The notes beneath the pieces are model-generated. The model saw only the letters and a list, made by a program, of their open reading frames with translations. It was not told the DNA's origin and made no database searches. Of a stretch of DNA of 64,000 nucleotides, positions 57,212-64,000 are shown piece by piece. The position numbers and the translations under genes are program-made. Source of the DNA: Streptococcus suis (lineage in GTDB: Bacteria; Bacillota; Bacilli; Lactobacillales; Streptococcaceae); NCBI GenBank assembly GCA_029593505.1, contig JAKTNI010000001.1, forward strand, positions 248,001 through 312,000. The letters run 5' to 3'. Each line of letters starts with the position of its first letter. The stretch's first letter is position 1.

Positions 57212-58213
57212 ATGTCCGAGAAGTTGACGATCAAAGATATTGCAGAACTTGCTCAGACGTCAAAAACTACTGTTTCTTTTTATTTGAATGGTAAGTATGA
57301 AAAAATGTCCAAAGAGACAAGAGAACGTATTAAACGTGTTATTCAGGAAACAAATTATAAACCCAGTGTTGTTGCTAGAAGTTTAAATTCTAAAAATACA
57401 AAGCTATTAGGTGTTTTGATTGGTGATATTACCAATGCTTTTTCAAACCAGATTGTCAAAGGAATTGAGAATACCGCTCACAAAAAAGGCTATCAGGTCA
57501 TTATTGGTAACAGTAATTATGAACAAGATAGTGAAGATAGATATATCGAAAGTATGCTTATGTTAGGAGTAGATGGTTTTATTATTCAACCAACCGCAAA
57601 TTTCAGAAAATACTCACGAATTATTGAAGAAAAAAAGAAGCATATGGTTTTTTTTGACAGTCAATTGTATGAGCATCGAACGAGCTGGATTAAGACGAAT
57701 AATTATGATGCAGTCTATGATACAACACAGGTTTGTATTCAAAAAGGATATAAAAACTTTATACTCATTACCGCAGATACTAGTCGTCTTAGTACACGAA
57801 TTGAACGTGCAACAGGTTTTATTGATGCATTATCGGATGCAAATCAGACCTATACAGATCTTATTATTTCAGATGAGGGATCCGATATAGAAGAAATAAA
57901 AACTTTTTTAACCTCTTCGGTTGATATCAATGAAAAAACATTGGTTTTTGTGCCAAACTGTTGGGCCTTGCCACTTGTTTTTAATGCGATGAAAGAGTTG
58001 GAGTTTCCAATTCCGCAAGTTGGCATACTTGGTTTTGACAATACGGAATGGACCAACTTTTCATCACCCACAGTTACAACTATTGTACAGCCAGCCTTTG
58101 AAGAAGGGGTGCAAGCTACCAAGATGTTGATTGATCAGATTGAAGGAACGAACAAAGAAGAAAAACAACAAGTGTTAGACTGTACAGTACATTGGAAAGA
58201 GTCAATTTTATAG
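57212..58213 (+). CDS. regR: LacI family regulator of glycosaminoglycan use, RegR
   Basis: The 333-residue protein has a LacI-type HTH and hinge (LTIKDIAELAQTSKTTVSFYLNGKYEKMSKETRERIKRV, VVARSLNSKNT) and a ligand-binding core (LGVLIGDITNAFSNQIVKGIENTA, GILGFDNTEWTNFSSPTVTTI). It resembles pneumococcal RegR, a repressor of hyaluronan genes. The palindrome TAAACYGGTTTA at both operon promoters is its probable operator, and an unsaturated disaccharide or uronate derivative its probable inducer (inference). AAAGGAGG precedes the ATG. Confidence 0.92.
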   Translation: MSEKLTIKDIAELAQTSKTTVSFYLNGKYEKMSKETRERIKRVIQETNYKPSVVARSLNSKNTKLLGVLIGDITNAFSNQIVKGIENTAHKKGYQVIIGNSNYEQDSEDRYIESMLMLGVDGFIIQPTANFRKYSRIIEEKKKHMVFFDSQLYEHRTSWIKTNNYDAVYDTTQVCIQKGYKNFILITADTSRLSTRIERATGFIDALSDANQTYTDLIISDEGSDIEEIKTFLTSSVDINEKTLVFVPNCWALPLVFNAMKELEFPIPQVGILGFDNTEWTNFSSPTVTTIVQPAFEEGVQATKMLIDQIEGTNKEEKQQVLDCTVHWKESIL

Positions 58214-58339
58214 CAATATTTATGAAATTAAGATATTTTTTTATCAGCTACACTTATTAGATTTAGTTAAATGTTTTGATGCTACTTGAAAAGATATGGT
58301 CAAATTTTTTGAAAAATATTTTGACTTAGTACTATGAAA

Positions 58340-58376
58340 AAATCCGCTGTCAGATTTTAACTGATAGCGGATTTAA
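58340..58376 (+). terminator. Terminator after regR
   Basis: AAATCCGCTGTCAG and CTGATAGCGGATTT form a 14-bp stem with one G-U pair, followed by TTT-rich sequence. Confidence 0.75.
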
Positions 58377-58479
58377 TTATATAAATTTAATAAAAATGAA
58401 TAATTAATACAGTTTTTATTTTCAAGTACACATGCTGGTTGATAGGAGTAAATTCTGAGTCAAAACCACTCGTAAAAAA

Positions 58480-59032
58480 GGGTGGCTTGTAAACCGTTTA
58501 TAAGCCGTTAGTCTCCAGCGGCGTCTAAAGACGTTCACTGAACTTCGTTCAGGTTATGCTTCTATTACTTGACTTTTGCTCGTAACAATGGACTTTTATC
58601 TTGTTCTAAAATTACCATCTGAAAATAGTTCTTCATACTCTTGACACTCAACTTATCAAGTGCTATGTCATCCTTCTCTTGATCACGAATGTCAGTTTTC
58701 TCGTTCAATCCAACTGTACTGGCGTAATAACCCCTCGCACAAAACTTACGATCTCCGTATTTGTATTTTAAATTGCCATGTTTATCGAAAATCATAAGCT
58801 AACTTTTCCTTTTTAGATATCCGATGAGATCAGAAATCGCAAGTTTTGGGGAAATTAGTACAAGCATGTGAACATGGTCTGACATCATATGTCCCACAAT
58901 TATCTCCACACCTTTATACTTGCAGATGTGTCGGAAAAGTTCAATAAGGTCTTGTCTTACTTTGTAGTAAATGGAAGCTATATGCCTTGTTAGTCACCAG
59001 CATAGTTGGTGGTTTTCTTGTTTTTCTCTATG
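58480..59032 (-). mobile_element. Decayed IS200/IS605-type insertion sequence
   Basis: The element contains a broken TnpA gene and, beyond its 3' end, subterminal hairpins typical of this family's right end: GGCTT...AAGCC (58484-58506), CGTC/GACG (58522-58533) and CTGAAC/GTTCAG (58538-58552). No tnpB is present. The exact ends are uncertain because these elements make no target duplication. Confidence 0.7.
58565..59030 (-). pseudogene. tnpA: IS200/IS605 TnpA transposase, degenerate
   Basis: Read on the minus strand, pieces of a Y1/HUH transposase are clear: EKNKKTTNYAGD, then KVRQDLIELFRHICKYKG, the HUH motif in GHMMSDHVHMLV, ISPKLAISDLIGYLKRKS and LMIFDKHGNLKYKYGDRKFCARGYYASTVGLNEKT. The start codon appears lost (ATA), a frame shift lies after NYAGD, and a TAG stop falls between KRKS and LMIFD. 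It cannot make a working enzyme. Confidence 0.85.
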
Positions 59033-59936
59033 GATTGTCAATTGAGAATGTGTCTGCATGAACTAAGTCACCATAAGTATATCCACGATTAAACCATCGT
59101 TTACGTTGTTCGGATGTTCCGTGAGTAAAACTATCAGAAATCGTTCGACCATAAGCTTCTTGTTGCAAGGTATCATCACCGACAGCGTGAGCAGCAGTCA
59201 TTGCTTCATCAATATCTCCTTCATCCAAGATGCCTTGTCCATCAACATACTTTGCCCAAGCCCCTGCATAGTAGTCTGCTTGAAGCTCCAGCCGCACGTT
59301 AAGGGCGTTGCCTTCTTTATCTGATAATTGCGCACGTTTTTTATGATAAGCTCCGAGAATTTCCAATTCATTTTGAACATGATGTCCGACTTCATGAGCA
59401 ATTACATAAGCCATAGCAAAGTCTCCGGATGCCTTGTATCGACTGGATAATTCTTGATAAAAAGAAAGATCGATATAGATTTTTTGATCCGCTGAACAGT
59501 AGAACGGACCAGCTTGAGATGATCCCGTACCGCAACCAGTTGTTACTTGATCAGTATAAAAAACTAATGTTGGAGCATGGTAAGTAAGACCATTTTTCTT
59601 AAATTCCTGTGTCCAAAAATCTTCAGTACTTGCTAACACCTTACTCATGAAGTTCGCATCTTCATCAGATAGATTGGTTCCAGCAGTCGTTACTTGAGTA
59701 GATTGGTAAGGATTGCTCGTAGTTGATGGAGACAGTAGACCTCCTAGGTTAGACATGCCTCCAAAAGCAAATAATAATACGACGACAATGAGTTTCCCTT
59801 TCCATCCTAGTCGAGAAAAGAGTAATCCCAATAAGAGATTGCTTCCCGAGAATTGACCTGAATAAGAGCTTCTAGTGCTAGATTGTCCTCTGCGATCTTC
59901 TATATTGGAACTCTTTCGTAAATCATCTATTTTCAT
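59028..59936 (-). CDS. Neutral zinc metallopeptidase (YpfJ/KPN_02809 family)
   Basis: The 302-residue protein has a charged N terminus, one membrane helix (LGWKGKLIVVVLLFAFGGMSNLGGLL) and an extracellular zinc peptidase domain with YVIAHEVGHHVQNELEI near residue 170 and a downstream ELQADYYAGAWA carrying the third ligand. The family is predicted to be proteolytic, but substrates are unknown. The ATG at 59936 has AAGGAGT upstream; a TTG two codons earlier overlaps that spacing. It is a single gene, divergent from xseA and adjacent to the decayed insertion sequence. Confidence 0.9.
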   Translation of the reverse strand: MKIDDLRKSSNIEDRRGQSSTRSSYSGQFSGSNLLLGLLFSRLGWKGKLIVVVLLFAFGGMSNLGGLLSPSTTSNPYQSTQVTTAGTNLSDEDANFMSKVLASTEDFWTQEFKKNGLTYHAPTLVFYTDQVTTGCGTGSSQAGPFYCSADQKIYIDLSFYQELSSRYKASGDFAMAYVIAHEVGHHVQNELEILGAYHKKRAQLSDKEGNALNVRLELQADYYAGAWAKYVDGQGILDEGDIDEAMTAAHAVGDDTLQQEAYGRTISDSFTHGTSEQRKRWFNRGYTYGDLVHADTFSIDNP

Positions 59937-60045
59937 AACCAACTCCTTTATTACGATTTATTTTTATTATATAGTAAAGTACGAAAAAAATAAATAAAAG
60001 TTCTTGTCATCCATGACGTTTATTTCGGTATGACTGTATAAAATT

Positions 60046-60054
60046 TGGTATAAT
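60046..60054 (+). promoter_or_regulatory. Extended -10 promoter of the xseA-recN operon
   Basis: TGG TATAAT, 29 bases before the xseA start codon. Confidence 0.65.
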
Positions 60055-60083
60055 GGGTGAGTGATAGTATGGAAGGAGTGGGC

Positions 60084-61427
60084 ATGGTTGAGTATTTATC
60101 TGTTAGTCATCTAACCAAATATTTGAAATTAAAATTTGATCGAGATCCGTATCTAGAAAAAGTCTATTTGACAGGACAGGTATCCAATTTTCGTAAGAGA
60201 CCTACTCATCAATATTTTTCGTTAAAGGATGAACAAGCAGTCATTCAAGCGACAATGTGGTCTGGCATCTATAAAAAACTGGGATTTGAGTTAGAAGAGG
60301 GGATGAAGATTAATGTTGTTGGTCGTGTTCAACTGTATGAGCCCAGTGGTTCCTATTCTATAGTGATTGAAAAAGCTGAGCCAGATGGAATTGGTGCTTT
60401 AGCCATTCAATTTGAACAGTTGAAACGATCTTTGGCAACAGAAGGTTTATTTAAACCAGAACACAAACAAACCTTACCACATTTTGTTCGGAAAATAGGT
60501 GTTATTACTAGTCCAAGTGGAGCTGTTATCCAAGATATTATTACAACTGTTAGCCGTCGCTTTCCGGGAGTGGATATTATTCTCTATCCAACGAAGGTTC
60601 AAGGCGAAGGCGCTGCACAAGAAATTGCAGCCAATATTCAAAAAGCCAATCTTAGAGAAGATTTGGATGTATTAATTGTTGGACGAGGCGGAGGGTCCAT
60701 AGAGGATTTATGGGCTTTTAATGAAGAAATCGTTGTACGTGCAATATTTGAGTCGCGAGTTCCTATTATTTCTAGCGTGGGGCATGAGACGGATACCACG
60801 CTTGCTGATTTTGTAGCAGATAAACGAGCAGCAACTCCTACTGCAGCAGCAGAATTAGCGACTCCCATTAGTAAAGCAGATCTATTGGGGCAGTTGAGCC
60901 AGCAGGAAAATAGAGCCTATCAAGCGATGAGCAACCGAATCAAATTTTGTAGAAGCCAGTTAGATAAGATTTGCCAGTCGGTAATATTTCGTCAACCAGA
61001 AAGGCTATACGACGGTTATCTACAAAAATTAGACCGTCTTACTAGCCAATTTCAGACTCGTATGAAAGAAATATATCATCAGAAACAGCAAACAAGGGTG
61101 TTATTGAATCAGCGTTTACAGAGCATTCCCTTGCAGCAACGAGTTGGTAATTATCAAGAAAACGTTTATCAACAAAAGCGCTTGTTAAAGAGTAATATCG
61201 CAAATATTTATGACAATAAAATGGCACAAGCTGACAAACAAATAGAAGCCTTAGCCATGCTAGATACCAGTAGGATTATAGCGCGTGGATATGCTATGAT
61301 TCATCAACATCATCAAGTTATTGACAGTGTTGAAAAAATTGATAGAAATGAACATGTGACGATTCAGATGAAAGATGGTCAAGTAGATGTGGAGGTAAAA
61401 CATGTCCAAAAAAGTGAAAACATTTGA
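60084..61427 (+). CDS. xseA: Exodeoxyribonuclease VII large subunit
   Basis: The 447-residue protein has an N-terminal OB fold ([47 protein letters not shown]) and a catalytic core ([60 protein letters not shown]). A long coiled-coil follows, binding XseB. The complex degrades single-stranded DNA. The start at 60084 is set by GGAAGGAG five bases upstream; upstream in-frame starts lack such a site. It overlaps xseB by 26 bases. Confidence 0.96.
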   Translation: MVEYLSVSHLTKYLKLKFDRDPYLEKVYLTGQVSNFRKRPTHQYFSLKDEQAVIQATMWSGIYKKLGFELEEGMKINVVGRVQLYEPSGSYSIVIEKAEPDGIGALAIQFEQLKRSLATEGLFKPEHKQTLPHFVRKIGVITSPSGAVIQDIITTVSRRFPGVDIILYPTKVQGEGAAQEIAANIQKANLREDLDVLIVGRGGGSIEDLWAFNEEIVVRAIFESRVPIISSVGHETDTTLADFVADKRAATPTAAAELATPISKADLLGQLSQQENRAYQAMSNRIKFCRSQLDKICQSVIFRQPERLYDGYLQKLDRLTSQFQTRMKEIYHQKQQTRVLLNQRLQSIPLQQRVGNYQENVYQQKRLLKSNIANIYDNKMAQADKQIEALAMLDTSRIIARGYAMIHQHHQVIDSVEKIDRNEHVTIQMKDGQVDVEVKHVQKSENI

Positions 61428-61620
61428 AGAAAATTTAGCTGAATTAGAGGAAATTGTAACAAAATTGGAGCAAGGAGATGTAGCATTAGAAGAAGCTCTG
61501 ACAGAGTTTCAAAAAGGCATGATACTCTCTAAAGAATTGCAAAAAACGCTCACAGAAGCGGAAAAAACATTGGTGAAAGTCATGCAAGCAGATGGTAGTG
61601 AAACGGAGATGCATCCATGA
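61402..61620 (+). CDS. xseB: Exodeoxyribonuclease VII small subunit
   Basis: The 72-residue helical protein ([34 protein letters not shown]) is the XseB subunit that binds the coiled coil of XseA. GGAGG lies upstream of the ATG, inside the end of xseA. The stop overlaps the start of the prenyl synthase gene (ATGA). Confidence 0.96.
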   Translation: MSKKVKTFEENLAELEEIVTKLEQGDVALEEALTEFQKGMILSKELQKTLTEAEKTLVKVMQADGSETEMHP

Positions 61621-62489
61621 TACAACTGGAAATGATTGATCAAGCTATTGTTCAATTTTACAAGGAAAATCGCCCATCTATTTCAGATGAGTTGGTTGAA
61701 GCGATTCTTTATTCAGTTCAAGGGGGAGGAAAACGTATTAGACCTTTATTGCTATTACAGGTAGTAGAAGGGTTTGGCAGAGAGTTGTCGGTGGCGCATT
61801 ATCAGATTGCTGCTGCTTTGGAGATGATTCATACAGGGAGTTTGATTCACGATGACCTTCCAGCTATGGATAATGATGATTATCGTCGTGGTCGTTTGAC
61901 TAACCATAAGCGTTTTGATGAGGCGACAGCTATATTAGCAGGAGATAGTTTATTTTTAGATGCGTTTGGTTTATTAGCTACTGCTGATTTACAAAGTCAG
62001 GTGAGTATAGAGTTGGTTCAACTCCTTTCTTTATCTTCAGGTACGTTTGGTATGGTCGGTGGACAGATGCTGGATATGAAGGGAGAACACCAAGAGTTAG
62101 CATTGTTAGACTTGGTAAAAATTCATGAAAATAAGACAGGTCGTCTGTTGACTTATCCATTTTATGCTGCAGGAATTATTACAGAACAACCGTATTCTGT
62201 ACTCAAGATATTGGAGCAAGTTGGGATGTTAGTTGGGCACGCTTTTCAAGTACGAGATGATATTTTAGATGTGACAGCAACATTTGAAGAATTGGGGAAA
62301 ACTCCTCAAAAGGATGTCGTATCTCAAAAAGCTACATATCCTCATGTATTGGGTTTGGAACAGTCTAAATATGTGTTGAATGACTCACTTGATAAAGCGG
62401 TAGCAATGATAAAAGAATTAGAAGAGAAGCATTCCTTTAATGGAGAGCAGTTATACAATATGATAGAAAGTTTGCGAATCAGTGACTAA
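61617..62489 (+). CDS. ispA: Farnesyl/geranyl diphosphate synthase
   Basis: The 290-residue polyprenyl synthase has the first aspartate-rich motif in [15 protein letters not shown], the second in [10 protein letters not shown], and [12 protein letters not shown] near residue 37. It makes farnesyl diphosphate for undecaprenyl phosphate and other isoprenoids. It overlaps xseB by four bases and tlyA by eight, so the operon is tightly coupled. Confidence 0.95.
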   Translation: MIQLEMIDQAIVQFYKENRPSISDELVEAILYSVQGGGKRIRPLLLLQVVEGFGRELSVAHYQIAAALEMIHTGSLIHDDLPAMDNDDYRRGRLTNHKRFDEATAILAGDSLFLDAFGLLATADLQSQVSIELVQLLSLSSGTFGMVGGQMLDMKGEHQELALLDLVKIHENKTGRLLTYPFYAAGIITEQPYSVLKILEQVGMLVGHAFQVRDDILDVTATFEELGKTPQKDVVSQKATYPHVLGLEQSKYVLNDSLDKAVAMIKELEEKHSFNGEQLYNMIESLRISD

Positions 62490-63303
62490 AGAAAGAGTAG
62501 ATGTACTAGCTTTTAAGCAAGGTCTGTTTGAAACACGGGAACAAGCTAAACGTGGTGTCATGGCTGGATTGGTTGTTTCTGTGCTAAATGGTGAACGCTA
62601 TGATAAGCCTGGTGAGAAAATTGATGAAAACACAGAGCTAAAACTAAAAGGTGAGAAATTGAAATATGTGAGTCGTGGTGGCCTAAAGCTAGAAAAAGCT
62701 TTACATGTTTTTGGTATATCAGTTGAAGGACAAATAACGCTCGATATAGGTGCCTCTACTGGAGGTTTTACAGATGTTATGCTCCAATCTGGAGCTAGTC
62801 AAGTTTATGCCGTTGATGTCGGAACAAATCAGTTAGCTTGGAAACTTCGTCAGGATGAGCGTGTGATTAGTATGGAACAGTATAATTTCCGCTATGCTGA
62901 TAGAGCAGACTTTTTTAATGGTCAGCCAAGTTTTGCCTCTATTGATGTTAGTTTCATCTCTCTCAGTTTGATCTTTCCTTCCCTTCATAAAATATTAGCC
63001 AAAGATGGTCAGGTCGTTGCATTGGTGAAACCACAGTTTGAGGCAGGTAGAGAGCAAATCGGAAAAAATGGAATTGTAAAAGATAGAGCAGTGCATATTA
63101 GAGTATTAGAAGAAGTAACAGCCATAGCTATAGAAAGTGGGTTTTCTGTTAAAAATCTTACATTTTCACCAGTTCAAGGAGGACAAGGGAATATTGAATT
63201 TTTAGCTCATTTAGAAAAATCTGATCTGCCAAGCCAAGTTGATAAACACAAGATTATAACGGTGGTCCATCAAGCACATGAGGAATTTAAAAAAGATGAA
63301 TAA
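62482..63303 (+). CDS. tlyA: TlyA family rRNA (cytidine-2'-O)-methyltransferase
   Basis: The 273-residue protein has an N-terminal S4 RNA-binding domain (RVDVLAFKQGLFETREQAKRGVMAGLV), then an FtsJ-like methyltransferase (SRGGLKLEKAL, TLDIGASTGGFTDVMLQSGASQVYAVDVG, VALVKPQFEAGREQIGKNGIV). The family is often called hemolysin, but rRNA 2'-O-methylation is the established activity. The start is GTG at 62482, within the end of ispA. Confidence 0.93.
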   Translation: MTKERVDVLAFKQGLFETREQAKRGVMAGLVVSVLNGERYDKPGEKIDENTELKLKGEKLKYVSRGGLKLEKALHVFGISVEGQITLDIGASTGGFTDVMLQSGASQVYAVDVGTNQLAWKLRQDERVISMEQYNFRYADRADFFNGQPSFASIDVSFISLSLIFPSLHKILAKDGQVVALVKPQFEAGREQIGKNGIVKDRAVHIRVLEEVTAIAIESGFSVKNLTFSPVQGGQGNIEFLAHLEKSDLPSQVDKHKIITVVHQAHEEFKKDE

Positions 63304-63721
63304 ACGAGAACGCTTAGAAATCATAAAAGATCTAGTTGTACGCTTTCCGATAGATACTCAAGAAGAAATTGTGGAACGCTTAGAAAATATAGGAATTCCT
63401 GCAACACAAGCAACAGTTTCTCGCGATATTAAGGAGTTAGGGATTATCAAAATTCCATCTGCGGATAAAGGGTATATTTATGGATTGCCCAAAAGTGAGG
63501 CAGTTCAAACGATAGCGCACCATATTCTAGAACTGTCTATTATGGATAAAATGATGAATCTTCACCTAGTTCCCGGCAGTTCAACTGTTGTAAAACGTCA
63601 GATTTGGGAGCAATTTAAAGAAGATATCTTTTCAATCATAGCAGATGATGATAGTGTCTTAATCATTCTTAGAGATGAAACGAGTATCTCAAAAATTGAA
63701 CAGACCATTAGAGGGTGGTAG
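63296..63721 (+). CDS. argR: Arginine repressor ArgR/AhrC family
   Basis: The 141-residue protein has a winged helix (KRERLEIIKDLVVRFPIDTQEEIVERLENIGIPATQATVSRDIKELGIIK) and a C-terminal arginine-binding oligomerisation domain (LHLVPGSSTVVKRQIWEQF, IIADDDSVLIILRDE). It controls arginine metabolism with arginine as co-repressor; streptococci have several paralogues, and this recN-linked one is the AhrC-type copy. ATG 63296 overlaps the tlyA stop; an in-frame ATG at 63278 is an alternative. The ribosome binding site is weak. Confidence 0.93.
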   Translation: MNKRERLEIIKDLVVRFPIDTQEEIVERLENIGIPATQATVSRDIKELGIIKIPSADKGYIYGLPKSEAVQTIAHHILELSIMDKMMNLHLVPGSSTVVKRQIWEQFKEDIFSIIADDDSVLIILRDETSISKIEQTIRGW

Positions 63722-63723
63722 CT

Positions 63724-64000
63724 ATGTTACTAGAAATATCCATAAAAAACTTTGCCATCATTGAGCAAGTGAGGCTCAATTTTGAACATGGAATGACGAT
63801 TTTATCTGGTGAAACGGGAGCAGGGAAATCAATTATTATTGATGCCATGAATTTGATGTTGGGAGCGCGAGCAACGACCGATGTTATTCGTAATGGAGCT
63901 TTAAAAGCTGAAATTGAAGGTCTGTTTTCCGTTGAAAAAAGTAGAGTGGTATCTCAAATCTTAGAGGAGCAAGGAATTGAACAGACTGATGAGTTGATTA
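63724..64000 (+). CDS. recN: DNA repair protein RecN, cut by the window end
   Basis: The first 92 residues are visible: MLLEISIKNFAIIEQVRLNFEHG, then Walker A GETGAGKS (residues 29-36) and IDAMNLMLGARAT. RecN is an SMC-like ATPase acting in double-strand break repair. It starts two bases after argR, as expected for this conserved operon. Confidence 0.96.
   Translation, partial: MLLEISIKNFAIIEQVRLNFEHGMTILSGETGAGKSIIIDAMNLMLGARATTDVIRNGALKAEIEGLFSVEKSRVVSQILEEQGIEQTDELI

Noticed and set aside
58490..58501. TAAACCGTTTA in the insertion-sequence hairpin, similar to the RegR operator
   Set aside because: It lacks one central G, so half-site spacing differs, and it is fully explained as the loop side of the IS right-end palindrome.

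Overview
The window is a low-GC Firmicute chromosome segment whose gene content and order point to a Streptococcus, most like the S. suis group (inference from synteny and protein resemblance; no database was searched). Supporting signs are the hrcA-grpE-dnaK-dnaJ order with CIRCE operators, the divergent pepQ/ccpA pair, hprK-lgt-DUF948-YtxH, xseA-xseB-ispA-tlyA-argR-recN, an S_MK-type leader before metK, a preQ1-II-type leader before queT, and a YSIRK-type signal peptide on a surface enzyme. It is mainly core chromosome. No rRNA, tRNA, CRISPR array, prophage or recognisable defence island was seen.

Layout. 1-2930 (minus): two halves of a heterodimeric ABC exporter, the first cut by the window edge. 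3172-6714: an ACT/PFL pair, a histidine phosphatase, and a small PadR-DUF2812-microprotein operon with its own palindromic operator. 6731-11921: the HrcA-controlled chaperone locus. 12139-22210: housekeeping genes (polA, a lipoprotein, a CoA-binding protein, tgt, dCMP deaminase, metK, murA, GNAT, map). 22282-28961: YihY, GtrA, queT, an aldo-keto reductase, tex, SprT-like, and a LiaX-like/PspC envelope-stress pair. 28987-33964: manA, the hprK-lgt operon and a lipase-fold protein. 34112-38632: a BceRS-BceAB-type peptide-antibiotic sensing and detoxification module. 38975-40108: a second PadR operon whose membrane gene is split by a frameshift. 40208-43651: an aldolase-like lyase, pepQ and ccpA.

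43892-58213 is a complete glycosaminoglycan utilisation locus. A surface polysaccharide lyase (PL8) cuts hyaluronan or chondroitin, and a mannose-family PTS (IIA, IIB, IIC, IID) imports the unsaturated disaccharide. GH88 unsaturated glucuronyl hydrolase splits it, and an RpiB-type isomerase, an SDR, KDG kinase and KDPG aldolase carry the uronate to pyruvate and glyceraldehyde-3-phosphate. A GatZ/KbaZ-like protein suggests an amino-sugar or tagatose branch. A LacI-family RegR sits at the end. Two near-identical promoters carry a TAAACYGGTTTA palindrome in the -35/-10 spacer, and cre-like sites link the locus to the CcpA encoded just upstream. The lyase keeps its catalytic Asn/His/Tyr but has lost its LPXTG anchor through 3'-end decay.

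58480-59032 is a decayed IS200/IS605-type element. 59028-64000 holds a zinc peptidase gene (minus) and the xseA-recN operon, cut at the window end. I found no convincing wholly new system. The best candidates for new biology are the PadR/DUF2812/51-residue protein module, the anchor-less lyase with its duplicated N-terminal modules, and the LiaX-like/PspC pair.
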